64,000 nucleotides of DNA from Cuneatibacter caecimuris (lineage in GTDB: Bacteria > Bacillota > Clostridia > Lachnospirales > Lachnospiraceae), in NCBI RefSeq assembly GCF_004216775.1, contig NZ_SGXF01000007.1, forward strand, positions 62,001 to 126,000. Reading direction: 5' to 3'. Positions 35,291 through 44,834 of this stretch are shown here, piece by piece. How positions within the stretch are numbered: position 1 is the stretch's first letter; every line of letters starts with the position of its first letter. A model generated the notes under the pieces. The model ran no database searches, was not told the DNA's origin, and was given only the letters and a program-made list of their open reading frames with translations. The position numbers and the translations under genes are program-made.

Positions 35291-35386
35291 TTTACTTTCC
35301 CCTTTCCCGTTCCACCGGTATCATTTGTATTTATTTAAGCATAGCATATTGTGCTAAAGTTGTCAAAGTTCTTCGCAGAATCTTGT

Positions 35387-35959
35387 TTACTGCTCCCCCT
35401 CAGTAAATAGTTCTGCTATGCACTGAGGCTCTTCATGTCTTTCTTTTATTTTTTCCAGCCTGCAGCCGTCCGGAGAGATGTTATTCACAGGATGTGTTTC
35501 CCAGAAAAAGAGCAGGGTCCCGTCCCCAATTTCTTCCGTGGTGTATTCTGCCCCAGGATAGGGCGGTTGATATATTTCAGTAATTTTTTCTTCCGGAAAA
35601 TAGTATACCAGCATTTCATCCATATACAGGTCAGGACGATTGGAAACGCCATAGAAGATAACCTTGGAACTTTTTCCGATTCTCACGCCGTTATATCCGG
35701 TAAACGGCTTTATCTCGGCAGGTTCGAATAAAGAATTCTTATGAACAGATACGATATAAAACTTTTTACGGTTCTCATTCAGTGCGAAATAACATTTATC
35801 TCCTGTGCCAACTTCCTCTGTTATTTTTTCCAGATAAATGTAATCGCGATATCCTTCTATTCTCATTTGTCTCTGAAACGAGAAATGATATGCTGCTCCC
35901 AGAAATACCGCCACCGCTGACACGCAAATGCAAACCAGTTTTGTAATCACTTTTTTCAT
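35387..35959 (-). CDS. Hypothetical single-pass membrane protein
   Basis: 190 residues. A positive start and a hydrophobic segment at about 7-26 suggest a membrane anchor or uncleaved signal. The rest is a soluble beta-rich domain without a recognised motif. No homology was recognised. It is downstream of a tRNA-Arg and a small coding-like remnant; codon use looks like the neighbours. A GGGAGAATTTTGT site precedes the ATG. Confidence 0.65.
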   Translation of the reverse strand: MKKVITKLVCICVSAVAVFLGAAYHFSFQRQMRIEGYRDYIYLEKITEEVGTGDKCYFALNENRKKFYIVSVHKNSLFEPAEIKPFTGYNGVRIGKSSKVIFYGVSNRPDLYMDEMLVYYFPEEKITEIYQPPYPGAEYTTEEIGDGTLLFFWETHPVNNISPDGCRLEKIKERHEEPQCIAELFTEGEQ

Positions 35960-36017
35960 ACAAAATTCTCCCTTAATCCCCTACTCAAAAGACCATAATC
36001 CAGCTTAAACCAGGGCC

Positions 36018-36182
36018 TCATTCCATTTTATATCTGTTCACGGTCTGCTGGGTTTCTATAATTGTGTTTGTCATGGTCCGCAGCTTTGTCAATTCTTCAT
36101 TCATCCCTTTATGTCCAAAATCCGCAAGCAACATAACATCATCTTTTTCAGTATACCGCAAAACCTCATTTATTTCCAGCAA
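36018..36182 (-). pseudogene. Coding-like 54-codon stretch beside tRNA-Arg, unrecognised
   Basis: The frame ending at TGA (36018-36020) reads EINEVLRYTEKDDVMLLAD, then FGHKGMNEELTKL and a Thr/Gln-rich helix. It looks like real coding sequence. Only a TTG at 36182 or an ATG at 36134 could start it, neither with a ribosome site, and the upper end runs into the tRNA terminator. Probably the 3' remnant of a gene at a tRNA-associated integration site, or a small unknown protein. Confidence 0.3.
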
Positions 36183-36213
36183 AAAAAGAACCCCTGATTC
36201 CTCAAGGGTTCCT
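36181..36213 (-). terminator. Terminator of tRNA-Arg
   Basis: GAACCC (minus strand) pairs with GGGGTTC across an 11-nt loop and is followed by TTTTTTTG. It starts 5 bp after the tRNA 3' end. Confidence 0.85.
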
Positions 36214-36217
36214 GACG

Positions 36218-36291
<74 letters not shown>

Positions 36292-36317
36292 ATTCTGCTG
36301 CGCTTGCAACGAATGAT

Positions 36318-36346
36318 ATATTATCATATTATCTGGTGCTTGTCAA
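36318..36346 (-). promoter_or_regulatory. Sigma-A promoter of tRNA-Arg
   Basis: TTGACA (36341-36346), 17-bp spacer, TAATAT (36318-36323) on the minus strand. Confidence 0.8.
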
Positions 36347-36436
36347 CTATTTTTCCAATGAAATTTCAATTTTTTCAGGCTTTCACACACTGACGCCACC
36401 GGAACGCTGCATTGCGGCTGTCTGCCATTCGGCGGA

Positions 36437-36496
36437 GGGCGCATCCCCCAGAGGTTTTTGCTGCATAGGAAACTGCATTCCCTATGCAGCAAAAAA
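36437..36496 (-). repeat. Dispersed palindromic intergenic repeat, copy B
   Basis: The minus strand shows a TGCTGCATAGGGAA / TTTCCTATGCAGCA type hairpin, then CAAAAACCTCTGGGGG and ATGCGC. It lies just past the stop codon of the NlpC/P60 gene. T on the left flank and A on the right is the reverse of a terminator's layout. Confidence 0.65.
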
Positions 36497-36541
36497 GGGA
36501 AACATGCTGAGCACATTTCCCTTTCATTTTAATTTTATGAT

Positions 36542-37885
36542 TTAGCCAACCAGGCTTACGCAAGCAACGGGAGTATTATAATGCCAGCTGGAAATCAGAA
36601 TACCGGATCTCTCGGAAGCGGCGTGAATAATCTGACCATTGCCGATATAAATTGCCACATGATTAATCGGTCCGCCAATATTGCTATAGAACAACAGATC
36701 CCCAGGCTGTGCCTGAGAAGGGTCGATCCTTCTGCCGTAGCCGGCCTGCGCGGAAGAACTATGAGGCAGACTGATGCCAAATTTAGCCATTACCGCCATG
36801 GTAAAGCCGGAACAGTCAACTCCCTGTCCAAGAACTGTACCGCCCCACTGGTAGCCATTAGGATTCTGCCACTGCACGGCAAAATTTACAATCTGCTGCC
36901 TCAGTGAAGTATTATTAGCCGGAGGCTGTGTGGGCGCCTGGGTAGGAGCCTGAGTCGCTCCCTGGGTAGGGGCCGGAGCCTGGGTCGCTCCCTGATTTTG
37001 AGTATTTCCACCCTGAGCAGCCTGGCCGCCGGCCGCCGCCTGAGTGGGCTGAACCGCACCGCCATCTGCAGCGCCTAAATCAGTCAGCTCTGTAAAAGTC
37101 ACAGCATCTTCCAGGAAATAGTCTACCGTCACGCAGTCAAGACTTACATAACCGATGGAACCCTGAATATTCAATTCTACCCAATCGCCGTATACGGCAT
37201 TGGCTTCATACTTTTCTTTATTGCTCAGCTGAGTCAGAACCTGAGAATCAGTGCTCATCCCCTCGCGGAAATTCAACCCGTCCACACGGACCTTTGCGGC
37301 AAAATATGCCTTTTCCACAGCGATCTCTTCTGCTTCTTCCTTTGTAACTATGTATTCTTTTGCCACATATCCCACAACAGGACCAGATGCGATCTGATAC
37401 CAGCCTGTGCCCGTATCCACAATCACTTCCATGCCGGCGTACTTGCTCATACGGCCGATTACTTTGGAATCAGTGCTGGGCTCTTCACGGATATTTAAGT
37501 AACCATTCGTAGGCATGGCCACACCGAGATTATAATACTGGGTTAAAACGCTGGCTTTCTTATCAGTCTTATAAGCCGGCTCTTCAGCTGCCGGCTCGGT
37601 TGCTTTCTCTGTCTCTGCCTCAGTGGTGCCGGCGTCCTCATTGGACAGCACCATTATATTGGACCGGCTGTTTTTCAGCATGCTGTTAATGGACTCTGTC
37701 ACTGATTTGGAAGCAATTCCATTCGCTACCGCAGTATAATAATCAGACAGAGAAACAGCCATACCGGCCACGGGAGCTCCGGATACTGCGTCGGACTTTC
37801 CGGCTGCCTGGGAAGCAATCCCGATCCCTGCCACAAGGATCGTACATGCTGCAATATATCCTATCCTCTTTACTGATTTTTTCAT
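36542..37885 (-). CDS. Secreted NlpC/P60 peptidoglycan hydrolase with two SH3 domains
   Basis: 447 residues from the ATG at 37885 (AGAGAGGTTTTAAA before it; an upstream in-frame ATG lacks a site). Signal peptide, two bacterial SH3 domains (PTNGYLNIREEPSTDSKVI and VDGLNFREGMSTDSQVL), a Gln/Pro/Thr-rich linker, then an NlpC/P60 (C40) domain. Catalytic Cys in QGVDCSGFT, His in NHVAIYIGN and a third polar residue in IIHAAS. Predicted to cut D-Glu to diamino-acid bonds in the cell-wall stem peptide. Promoter and WalR-like box directly upstream. Confidence 0.93.
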   Translation of the reverse strand: MKKSVKRIGYIAACTILVAGIGIASQAAGKSDAVSGAPVAGMAVSLSDYYTAVANGIASKSVTESINSMLKNSRSNIMVLSNEDAGTTEAETEKATEPAAEEPAYKTDKKASVLTQYYNLGVAMPTNGYLNIREEPSTDSKVIGRMSKYAGMEVIVDTGTGWYQIASGPVVGYVAKEYIVTKEEAEEIAVEKAYFAAKVRVDGLNFREGMSTDSQVLTQLSNKEKYEANAVYGDWVELNIQGSIGYVSLDCVTVDYFLEDAVTFTELTDLGAADGGAVQPTQAAAGGQAAQGGNTQNQGATQAPAPTQGATQAPTQAPTQPPANNTSLRQQIVNFAVQWQNPNGYQWGGTVLGQGVDCSGFTMAVMAKFGISLPHSSSAQAGYGRRIDPSQAQPGDLLFYSNIGGPINHVAIYIGNGQIIHAASERSGILISSWHYNTPVACVSLVG

Positions 37886-37914
37886 TTTAAAACCTCTCTT
37901 GTTCATCTTGCGTA

Positions 37915-37940
37915 CATTTGTTACATAAATGTTACAAATG
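37915..37940. promoter_or_regulatory. WalR (YycF)-type box upstream of the NlpC/P60 gene
   Basis: The minus strand has TGTAAC-ATTTA-TGTAAC and the plus strand TGTTAC-ATAAA-TGTTAC. Both fit the WalR consensus TGTWAH-N5-TGTWAH exactly, within a near-perfect 26-bp palindrome. It starts immediately downstream of the -10 box, overlapping the transcription start. WalKR controls cell-wall hydrolase genes in Firmicutes; location here suggests repression, though activation is possible. Confidence 0.7.
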
Positions 37941-37941
37941 A

Positions 37942-37970
37942 ATTATAACAAGGAGGTTTTACATTGTCAA
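37942..37970 (-). promoter_or_regulatory. Consensus sigma-A promoter of the NlpC/P60 gene
   Basis: Minus strand TTGACA (37965-37970), 17-bp spacer, TATAAT (37942-37947): a perfect consensus. The -35 box starts 8 bp after the ribF stop codon. Confidence 0.9.
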
Positions 37971-37977
37971 CCCCTTT

Positions 37978-38940
37978 TTAAATAATTTCGTAACATTTTT
38001 GTAAAGATTTAACAGGATATTTTTTAAAATATTCCTTGCCAAAGGCAATGTCGGAGGCGATCTGTTTTTTCAGAAGGTCCACAGATTCAAAACGATGTTC
38101 CGGCCTGACATGGGATAGCAGCATCACTTCTACATCTTTGCCGTACAGGTCCCCGTCAAAATCAAACAGATAGGATTCCACTCCCCTGATCCCCGCATCG
38201 CTTACCGTCGGTTTATATCCAATGTTCGTGATTCCCGGGCGTACTACTCCGTCCACTATGGTACAGGAACAATAAACACCGCCCGGCGGCAGTTGTTTAT
38301 AAGGATCCGGCTGCAGATTGAGGGTGGGCATTCCCCACTGTCTCCCCAGCTGAGCGCCATGGATCACTCTTCCTGATACAGTAAACGGGTATCCCAGCAG
38401 GGCATTGACTTTTTCCATATGACCGGCCGCAAGTTCTTCCCGGATATAGGTGCTGCTGATGGCGCGGTTCCCATCCATGGCTTTTTCCACCACTTCACAT
38501 TCATAGCCGTATTTTGAGGCCAACCTTAAAAGCAGTTCCGCATCTCCGCTGCGCCGGTATCCAAAACGGAAATCTGTGCCGACCGCCAGGTAAGACGCAT
38601 GACAGCAGCCGCAGAGAATCTGCTCCACAAAGCCTTCTGGCTCCATATGGCAGACCTGGTCATTAAATGGGTAGACAATCAGATAATCCAGCCCCTGCCG
38701 TTCCAGCCTCCTGGCCCGTTCTTCATTGGTATTCAGCTGCTGCCTGGTCCTTCCGGTAATCAGCGTGCTGGGGGGCATATCAAAAGTAAAAACCATGGAA
38801 TCCAATCCATTTTTTTTCTGATCTTCTATTTTATCCAGCAGAATCTGGTGCCCCCTGTGAAGCCCGTCGAATTTACCCAGGGTCACGGCAGTCCCGCTGC
38901 TTTCCACCTGAAACCACATTTTTTCTTCAATACATTTCAT
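37978..38940 (-). CDS. ribF: Bifunctional riboflavin kinase / FAD synthetase
   Basis: 320 residues. The N-terminal adenylyltransferase has GKFDGLHRGHQILL and the C-terminal flavokinase GRVIHGAQLGRQWGMPTLNL. Converts riboflavin to FMN and FAD. It lies 4 bp after truB, the usual partner in Firmicutes, and ends the translation-factor operon. Confidence 0.95.
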   Translation of the reverse strand: MKCIEEKMWFQVESSGTAVTLGKFDGLHRGHQILLDKIEDQKKNGLDSMVFTFDMPPSTLITGRTRQQLNTNEERARRLERQGLDYLIVYPFNDQVCHMEPEGFVEQILCGCCHASYLAVGTDFRFGYRRSGDAELLLRLASKYGYECEVVEKAMDGNRAISSTYIREELAAGHMEKVNALLGYPFTVSGRVIHGAQLGRQWGMPTLNLQPDPYKQLPPGGVYCSCTIVDGVVRPGITNIGYKPTVSDAGIRGVESYLFDFDGDLYGKDVEVMLLSHVRPEHRFESVDLLKKQIASDIAFGKEYFKKYPVKSLQKCYEII

Positions 38941-38944
38941 CTCT

Positions 38945-39838
38945 TCAGCTCCCCAAAAACATTTTCACAGGCTTCCAGGAATCTTCTTCCAGCTCCCGCC
39001 CGTAGATTCCCATAAAGGTTCCGGCGCTGTCATAGACTCTGGCCTGTCCTAAAAGATTCCTGCACTGCAGAAAATTTCTGTCCTCCAGCCGGTTTCCGTT
39101 ATGGACCAGCCTGTCCGCAGCCTGATTCGTCTGAAGCGCAGGAAGGTCTTTTAATATATCATCCGAAGAAATGAGCCGGCTTTCCAGCTTTCCTTCGGAC
39201 TGCAGCCGTTCCACTTCTGAGAGGCGCAGAGCGCTGTCTGCTGTAAATCCACAGGCAGCCAGCCGCTCCAGCTTCTCCATACACCCGCCGCATCCTAAGC
39301 TGTTTCCAATATCCTGGCACAGAGCCCTGATATAAGTCCCTTTTCCGCAGTGAACAGTCATAACTACCCGCGGGCAGGAAATTTCTTCTATACAAATATC
39401 GTATATTTCCACCCGGCGGGGGGCCCGCTCCACTTCTTTTCCCTGCCTGGCCAGTTCATAAAGTTTTTTTCCATTTACTTTCAGAGCCGAATACATTGGG
39501 GGGACCTGATCATAGCCTCCCACAAAACGCAAAATAGCAGCGCGCACCTCGTCTGCCGATGCTTTCACAGGACATTCATGCAGCACCCGCCCGCTGGTGT
39601 CCAGGGTATCAGTCGTAACCCCCAGAAGCAGAACAGCACGGTATACTTTATCTCTGTCTGTCAGCATATCGCATAACTTTGTGGCGCTGCCAAGGCATAC
39701 CGGCAGCACGCCTTCGGCATCCGGATCAAGTGTACCGGTATGTCCGATTCTGCGCTGCTTCAGTATTCCTCTTAATTTTGCAACTACATCATGGGAGGTG
39801 TATCCTGCTTCTTTATATATATTCAGAATTCCATCCAT
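38945..39838 (-). CDS. truB: tRNA pseudouridine-55 synthase
   Basis: 297 residues from the ATG at 39838 (GGAGATAAGCGG site; family start MDGILNIYKEAGYTSHDVV). Catalytic Asp in GHTGTLDPDAEGVLPV. Isomerises U55 in the T-loop of tRNAs. It begins 4 bp past the nrnA stop codon. Confidence 0.95.
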   Translation of the reverse strand: MDGILNIYKEAGYTSHDVVAKLRGILKQRRIGHTGTLDPDAEGVLPVCLGSATKLCDMLTDRDKVYRAVLLLGVTTDTLDTSGRVLHECPVKASADEVRAAILRFVGGYDQVPPMYSALKVNGKKLYELARQGKEVERAPRRVEIYDICIEEISCPRVVMTVHCGKGTYIRALCQDIGNSLGCGGCMEKLERLAACGFTADSALRLSEVERLQSEGKLESRLISSDDILKDLPALQTNQAADRLVHNGNRLEDRNFLQCRNLLGQARVYDSAGTFMGIYGRELEEDSWKPVKMFLGS

Positions 39839-39842
39839 CCGC

Positions 39843-40811
39843 TTATCTCCGGCAGCTGTTTTCATGGTCCAGCAGCTGCTTCTCAATTTTTTCAGATAAA
39901 TTGTTGACCACATCATGGACACTTCCGTGCATGGTGCAGCCTGCGGCTCTCACATGGCCGCCGCCGCCGAAGGCTGTGGCAATCTTGCTCACGTCTACGA
40001 TTTCATTTGCCCTCATGCTCACCTTATATTCCTGTGTCCCGGTTTCATATAAGAATATGGCGCACTCCACTCCGGAGGTCAGCCTGAGCTGGTCTACAAT
40101 ACCATCCAGATCTTTTGGCTCCACCTGGTAAAAATCCATTTCCTTCCGGCTTACATAAGTAAAGATGCATTTTCTATCTAAAAACAGAATACTTTCCAGC
40201 AGCGCGCGCCCTGTAATTTGATTCTGCACATATGTTTTTTCCTGGAAAGTCTCCCTGATTATTGTGGAAAAAGGAATCCCTTTTCCGATCAGGCAGCCTG
40301 CGGCCTCCATGGTCCGCTCTGTCACATTGGAATGACAGAACACTCCGGTATCATGCACGATGCCGGTATAGAGGCACTCCGCGGCATCAGCGCTGATTTT
40401 TTCAGAATCCATCATATAAAACAGCACTTCAGACGTAGAACTGGCATCCGGCACCACATGATGAATATCTCCATAACCCGGGTTGCTGATGTGATGGTCC
40501 ACGCAGGCAGTCCTCCCTGCCGCGGCAAACGCTTCCGCGCCTGCTCCGATCCGTTCTTTGTCTCCGGAATCCAGAGCAATGGCCAGGTCATAGACCGTTC
40601 CGTCATAAACGGAACGGACCTGGCTGATGTCTTTCATAAAACGCAGAGGCTCCTGGAAGTTTTCCAGATAAACCGTAACCTGCACGGAATTCATGTTTTC
40701 CTTCAGGTAATGATACAGCCCCATACAGGAACCCACGCAGTCTCCGTCTGGCCTGGTATGGCCCATGATCGCCACGGTTTTGGCATTGCCTATTAAATCT
40801 TTAATCTTCAT
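39843..40811 (-). CDS. nrnA: DHH-family oligoribonuclease / pAp phosphatase NrnA
   Basis: 322 residues from the ATG at 40811, chosen for the AGGA site 9 bp upstream. DHH motifs GHTRPDGDCVGS, ALDSGDKERIG and CVDHHISN, then a DHHA1 domain with GGGHVRAAGC. Degrades short RNAs (nanoRNA) and 3'-phosphoadenosine-5'-phosphate. Overlaps rbfA by 11 bp. Confidence 0.92.
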   Translation of the reverse strand: MKIKDLIGNAKTVAIMGHTRPDGDCVGSCMGLYHYLKENMNSVQVTVYLENFQEPLRFMKDISQVRSVYDGTVYDLAIALDSGDKERIGAGAEAFAAAGRTACVDHHISNPGYGDIHHVVPDASSTSEVLFYMMDSEKISADAAECLYTGIVHDTGVFCHSNVTERTMEAAGCLIGKGIPFSTIIRETFQEKTYVQNQITGRALLESILFLDRKCIFTYVSRKEMDFYQVEPKDLDGIVDQLRLTSGVECAIFLYETGTQEYKVSMRANEIVDVSKIATAFGGGGHVRAAGCTMHGSVHDVVNNLSEKIEKQLLDHENSCRR

Positions 40812-41178
40812 TTTCACCATTCCTGTCTTTTGCTGTCACCTCATCGATCAGCTTTGACATATGCACGCCATACTCAATGGACTGATCCAGCACAAAGGTG
40901 ATCTGCGGCGTATTGCGCAGATTAACGCTCTGAGCCAGTTTAGTGCGGATATAGGAAGACGCGTTTTTCAGCCCCTGTATGGTGCTTTTCTGCGCCTCCT
41001 CATCTCCCAGCACGCTGATATATGCCTTACAGAATTTCAGGTCAGGCGCTACTTCAGCTGCTACTACGGAAGTCATCGGATGGATTCTGGGGTCTTTAAT
41101 CTCATTCCGGATAATATTGCTCAGTTCTTTCTGCACTTCCGCATTGATCCTTGTATTTTTAATACTGTTTTTTCTCAT
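40801..41178 (-). CDS. rbfA: Ribosome-binding factor A
   Basis: 125 residues. KH-like fold; family motifs INAEVQKELSNIIRNEIKDPR and TYISVLGDEE-like stretch. Needed for 16S rRNA 5'-end maturation and 30S assembly. It starts 21 bp after infB. Confidence 0.95.
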   Translation of the reverse strand: MRKNSIKNTRINAEVQKELSNIIRNEIKDPRIHPMTSVVAAEVAPDLKFCKAYISVLGDEEAQKSTIQGLKNASSYIRTKLAQSVNLRNTPQITFVLDQSIEYGVHMSKLIDEVTAKDRNGENED

Positions 41179-41199
41179 TTACTCACCTTTGGAAGCTGC

Positions 41200-44100
41200 T
41201 CAGCGCGGCACCTCTACCATGGTGTATGCTTCGACGATATCTTCTTCTTTAATATCGTTGAATTTCTCAAACACCAGGCCGCACTCGTAGCCTTCCTTCA
41301 CTTCCTTCACATCATCTTTGAAACGCTTCAGCGATGCAAGCGCGCCCTCAAAGATCTGCACGCCGTCTCTGGTAATCCGGCAGCTGCAGTTTCTCTGGAA
41401 CACACCGTCTGTGACATAGGAACCGGCAATCGTTCCCACACCGGACGCTTTAAAGGTCTGGCGGACCACCGCATGGCCCAGAACCTTTTCTTCAAAGACA
41501 GGATCCAGCATACCCTTCATCGCAGCCTCAACATCTTCAATAGCCTGATATATTACACGGTACAGGCGCATATCCACCTTTTCCCGTTCTGCCACGGATT
41601 TTGCTGTAACATCCGGACGGACGTTGAAGCCGATAATAATCGCGTTGGAAGTTGCCGCCAGAGTCACGTCAGATTCGTTGATTGCGCCAACACCGCCGTG
41701 GATCACTTTCACCACTACTTCTTCATTGGACAGCTTCACCAGAGACTGCTTCACTGCCTCTACAGAGCCCTGTACATCTGCTTTAATAATGATATTCAGT
41801 TCTTTCACATTGCCTGCCTTGATCTGAGAGAACAGATCGTCCAGGCTCATCTTCGCTTTTGTATCCTCTATCAGCTTTTCACGTCCTTCTGAAATGAAGG
41901 TTTCCGCAAAACTTCTGGCCTCTTTCTCAGTGGGCGTGCAGACAAAAATCTCGCCTGCATTGGGCACATCGTTAAGGCCCAGGATTTCTACCGGCACGGA
42001 AGGGGATGCTTCTTTAATTCTTCTGCCCTTATCGTCGATCATTGCGCGGACTTTTCCGTAGCAGGAACCCGCAGCAATGGAATCTCCCACATGGAGGGTA
42101 CCCTTCTGAACCAGCACGGTTGCCACAGGGCCCCGTCCCTTATCCAGCTGAGCCTCCAGCACCAGGCCTCTCGCCGTACGGTCCGGATTTGCTTTCAATT
42201 CCTTGACCTCTGCCACCAGAAGGATCATATCCAGCAAGTTTTCCAAACCTTCTCCGGTTTTTGCGGATACCGGCACGAAAATTGTATCTCCGCCCCAATC
42301 CTCAGGAATCAATTCATATTCAGACATTTCCTGCTTTACTCTGTCCACATTTGCACTGGGCTTATCAATCTTGTTGACAGCCACAATGATCTCCACTCCG
42401 GCCGCCTTGGCATGATTAATCGCCTCCACTGTCTGGGGCATCACGCCGTCGTCTGCAGCTACTACCAGAATCGCAATATCAGTGGACTGAGCGCCGCGCA
42501 TACGCATGGCTGTAAAGGCTTCGTGGCCGGGCGTATCCAGGAAGGTCACTTTCTGTCCGTGGGCTGTAACCATATATGCACCGATATGCTGGGTAATTCC
42601 GCCTGCCTCTTTATCAATCACATGGGTCTGACGGATAGCATCCAGCAGAGAGGTTTTGCCGTGATCCACATGGCCCATAACACAGACCACCGGCGGTCTG
42701 GGTGTCAGAGAATCTTTGGAATCTTCCACATCCTTCAGCAGCTCTTCGATTACATCCACCTTCACTTCTTTCTCACAAATACAGTTGAAGTCAAGAGCGA
42801 TCTCCTCTGCCGTATCGTAGTCGATCTCTGAATTAATTGTAACCATTTTTCCCTGTAAAAATAACTTCTTTACCAGGGCGGAAGGCTGCTGCTTCATCTT
42901 ATCCGCCAATTCCTTAATTGTAAGGATTTCAGGAAGCACCAGCGTACGGATTGTTTCTTCTTCCTTTTTCTCCTGCCTCTGCACTGCAGGAGCTTTTATC
43001 TTCAGATTCCTGGTATTTTCCTGGAATTTCTTACCACTGTCTCCATACTGCTTGCTCTTTTCACGCATTTCGCGCTCTTTTTTATTAACCGGCTTTCCGC
43101 CTCTCGTCTCTGTATTTTTTGCCACTACAGGAGTGAGGGTTTCGCCGGTGCGCGGCCTGCCGCCGTCACGGTTCTGGCCAGGACGGTTCTGACCGTCTCT
43201 GTTTCCATAGCCCCCAGGACGATTCTGACCGTCTCTGTTTCCATAGCCCCCGGGACGACTCTGACCATCGCGGTTCCCATAGCCGCCGGGACGACTCTGG
43301 CCGTCTCTGTTTCCGTAACCACCGGGACGATTCTGGCCGTCTCTGTTTCCGTAACCACCGGGACGATTCTGACCGTCGCGGTTCCCATAGCCCCCGGGAC
43401 GACTCTGGCCGTCTCTGTTTCCGTAACCACCGGGACGATTCTGGCCGTCGCGGTTTCCATAGCCACCGGGACGATTCTGGCCGTCGCGGTTCCCATAGCT
43501 GCCGGTTCTCTGCTGGCCGTCTCTGCTCTGACCGTCACGGTTTCCATAGCTGCCGGTTCTCTGTTGGCCGTCGCGATTCCCATAACTGCCGGTTCTCTGC
43601 TGGCCGTCTCTGCTCTGGCCGTCGCGGTTTCCGTAGCTCCCGGTTCTCTGCTGGCCGTCTCTGCTCTGACCGTCGCGGTTCCCGTAACCACCGGTTCTCT
43701 GCTGGCCGTCTCTGCTCTGACCGTCGCGGTTCCCGTAACCACCGGTTCTCTGCTGGCCGTCTCTGCCCTGGCCGTCGCGGTTTCCGTAACTCCCGGTTCT
43801 CTGCTGGCCGTCGCGGTTCCCATAGCCTCCGGTTCTCTGCTGGCCGTCTCTGCTCTGACCGTCACGGTTTCCGTAGCTCCCGGTTCTCTGCTGGCCGCTG
43901 CGATTCTGGCTGTCGCGGTTCTGGTTTTCTCTGCGATTTTCATCCTGCGGTCTGTTTTCTTTGGACGGAACCGGCGCCTTTTCATTTTCTACAGGCTTCT
44001 GCACTGCTTCTGCCGGTTTCTCTGTTTTTACTTCCATCACTTTTTCTTTCGTCTCCACTGGCTTTACCATCTGCGCCTCTAATACTTTTTCTTTCACCTC

Positions 44101-44502
44101 TGAAGGCTTAGCAGCCGGCGCCGCTGCTTTTTCTTCCGCCGGTTTCACCGGGGGCTTCTTCCCAGCCGGCTTACGGTCACCCTGACCGCTGCGCACAGGC
44201 TGAGAACCGTTCTGCGGACGAAATACCGCAGCAAACCGCTTTTTCTTTGGAATCTCCTGAGAAGGTTCCTTCGCATCCCCGGACGCGGGACTGGCTGTCT
44301 TTTCAACCGCAGCTTTCTTCTCCTGGGCTGCCGGCGCAGGTTTTCCGGCTCTCGCAGCGGCGCGGGCCACCGACACCTGTTCCTCTGTCAGCCCTGCCAG
44401 CTGACTCTGAACCTCAATATTTTTACTCTTCAGAATTTCCATCAGTTCTTTATTGCTTTTGCCAAGCTCTTTTGCCAGCTCATGCACTCTCATTTTTGAC
44501 AA
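41200..44502 (-). CDS. infB: Translation initiation factor IF-2 with an expanded repeat N-terminus
   Basis: 1100 residues, longer than most. First an IF2_N helix bundle ([19 protein letters not shown]), an Ala/Lys/Glu/Pro-rich linker, then a long array of YGNRDGQ-type repeats at about 210-440, a second IF2_N (about 530-585), and the GTPase with G1 [15 protein letters not shown]3 DTPGHEAF and G4 NKIDKP. C-terminal domains bind fMet-tRNA. Delivers initiator tRNA to the 30S subunit. The repeats are hydrophilic, Arg/Gly/Gln/Asn-rich and probably disordered; such composition suggests RNA binding or condensate formation, unproven. Confidence 0.97.
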   Translation of the reverse strand: MSKMRVHELAKELGKSNKELMEILKSKNIEVQSQLAGLTEEQVSVARAAARAGKPAPAAQEKKAAVEKTASPASGDAKEPSQEIPKKKRFAAVFRPQNGSQPVRSGQGDRKPAGKKPPVKPAEEKAAAPAAKPSEVKEKVLEAQMVKPVETKEKVMEVKTEKPAEAVQKPVENEKAPVPSKENRPQDENRRENQNRDSQNRSGQQRTGSYGNRDGQSRDGQQRTGGYGNRDGQQRTGSYGNRDGQGRDGQQRTGGYGNRDGQSRDGQQRTGGYGNRDGQSRDGQQRTGSYGNRDGQSRDGQQRTGSYGNRDGQQRTGSYGNRDGQSRDGQQRTGSYGNRDGQNRPGGYGNRDGQNRPGGYGNRDGQSRPGGYGNRDGQNRPGGYGNRDGQNRPGGYGNRDGQSRPGGYGNRDGQSRPGGYGNRDGQNRPGGYGNRDGQNRPGQNRDGGRPRTGETLTPVVAKNTETRGGKPVNKKEREMREKSKQYGDSGKKFQENTRNLKIKAPAVQRQEKKEEETIRTLVLPEILTIKELADKMKQQPSALVKKLFLQGKMVTINSEIDYDTAEEIALDFNCICEKEVKVDVIEELLKDVEDSKDSLTPRPPVVCVMGHVDHGKTSLLDAIRQTHVIDKEAGGITQHIGAYMVTAHGQKVTFLDTPGHEAFTAMRMRGAQSTDIAILVVAADDGVMPQTVEAINHAKAAGVEIIVAVNKIDKPSANVDRVKQEMSEYELIPEDWGGDTIFVPVSAKTGEGLENLLDMILLVAEVKELKANPDRTARGLVLEAQLDKGRGPVATVLVQKGTLHVGDSIAAGSCYGKVRAMIDDKGRRIKEASPSVPVEILGLNDVPNAGEIFVCTPTEKEARSFAETFISEGREKLIEDTKAKMSLDDLFSQIKAGNVKELNIIIKADVQGSVEAVKQSLVKLSNEEVVVKVIHGGVGAINESDVTLAATSNAIIIGFNVRPDVTAKSVAEREKVDMRLYRVIYQAIEDVEAAMKGMLDPVFEEKVLGHAVVRQTFKASGVGTIAGSYVTDGVFQRNCSCRITRDGVQIFEGALASLKRFKDDVKEVKEGYECGLVFEKFNDIKEEDIVEAYTMVEVPR
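43189..43875 (-). repeat. In-frame tandem array inside infB (17 copies of YGNRDGQ unit)
   Basis: Seventeen copies of YGNRDGQ. The last nine have a 12-residue (36-bp) period with NRPGG or SRPGG linkers; the first eight use 13- or 17-residue linkers ([13 protein letters not shown]). Units share nearly identical DNA but use alternate synonymous codons, so expansion is partly old. Length variation by slippage or recombination is expected. Confidence 0.92.
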
Positions 44503-44519
44503 TTCTCACTACCTCCGTT

Positions 44520-44834
44520 TTACTGCTCATCTTTCAGCTTCTTTAAAACAGCCTGTGCAAACCCTTCATCCAGAACAGCTGCAGACGCCCGCATTTCCTT
44601 ACCAATGGCGCGGCCCAGCGTTTCCTTATCGAAACAAATAACAACAGGCACTTTATAATAAGCGCATTTATCCGTGAACAATTTCTTCGTGTTATCCGAA
44701 GCCGTTTCCGCTACGATCACCAGACGCGCGCGCCCAGCCCTTATCATTTTTTCCGTGGAAAACTCTCCGCTGGCTACTTTACCGGCCCGTTCAGCCAGGC
44801 CCAGCAGTCCAAGCGCCTTACTGTTCTGTCCCAA
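44520..44834 (-). CDS. ylxQ: L7Ae-type ribosomal protein-like YlxQ
   Basis: 104 residues if started at the TTG at 44834, which follows GGAG by 10 nt and gives the family start (GQNSKALGLLGLAERAGKVA). An ATG in the longer frame lies well inside ylxR. L7Ae/L30e fold, expected to bind kink-turn RNA. Located between ylxR and infB as in other Firmicutes, overlapping ylxR by 17 bp. Confidence 0.85.
   Translation of the reverse strand: MGQNSKALGLLGLAERAGKVASGEFSTEKMIRAGRARLVIVAETASDNTKKLFTDKCAYYKVPVVICFDKETLGRAIGKEMRASAAVLDEGFAQAVLKKLKDEQ

Noticed and set aside
36437-36496. Copy B hairpin as the terminator of the NlpC/P60 gene
   Set aside because: Its flanks have T on the left and A on the right, the reverse of the required layout, and the sequence recurs as a dispersed repeat.
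43189-43875. Regular 36-bp direct repeats that could be read as a CRISPR array
   Set aside because: They are in frame inside infB, encode YGNRDGQ units, and have no unique spacers of constant length and no cas genes nearby.
43125-43985. 286-codon minus-strand frame inside infB
   Set aside because: Off-frame reading of the tandem repeats; Arg/Thr/Ala repeats without a start site.
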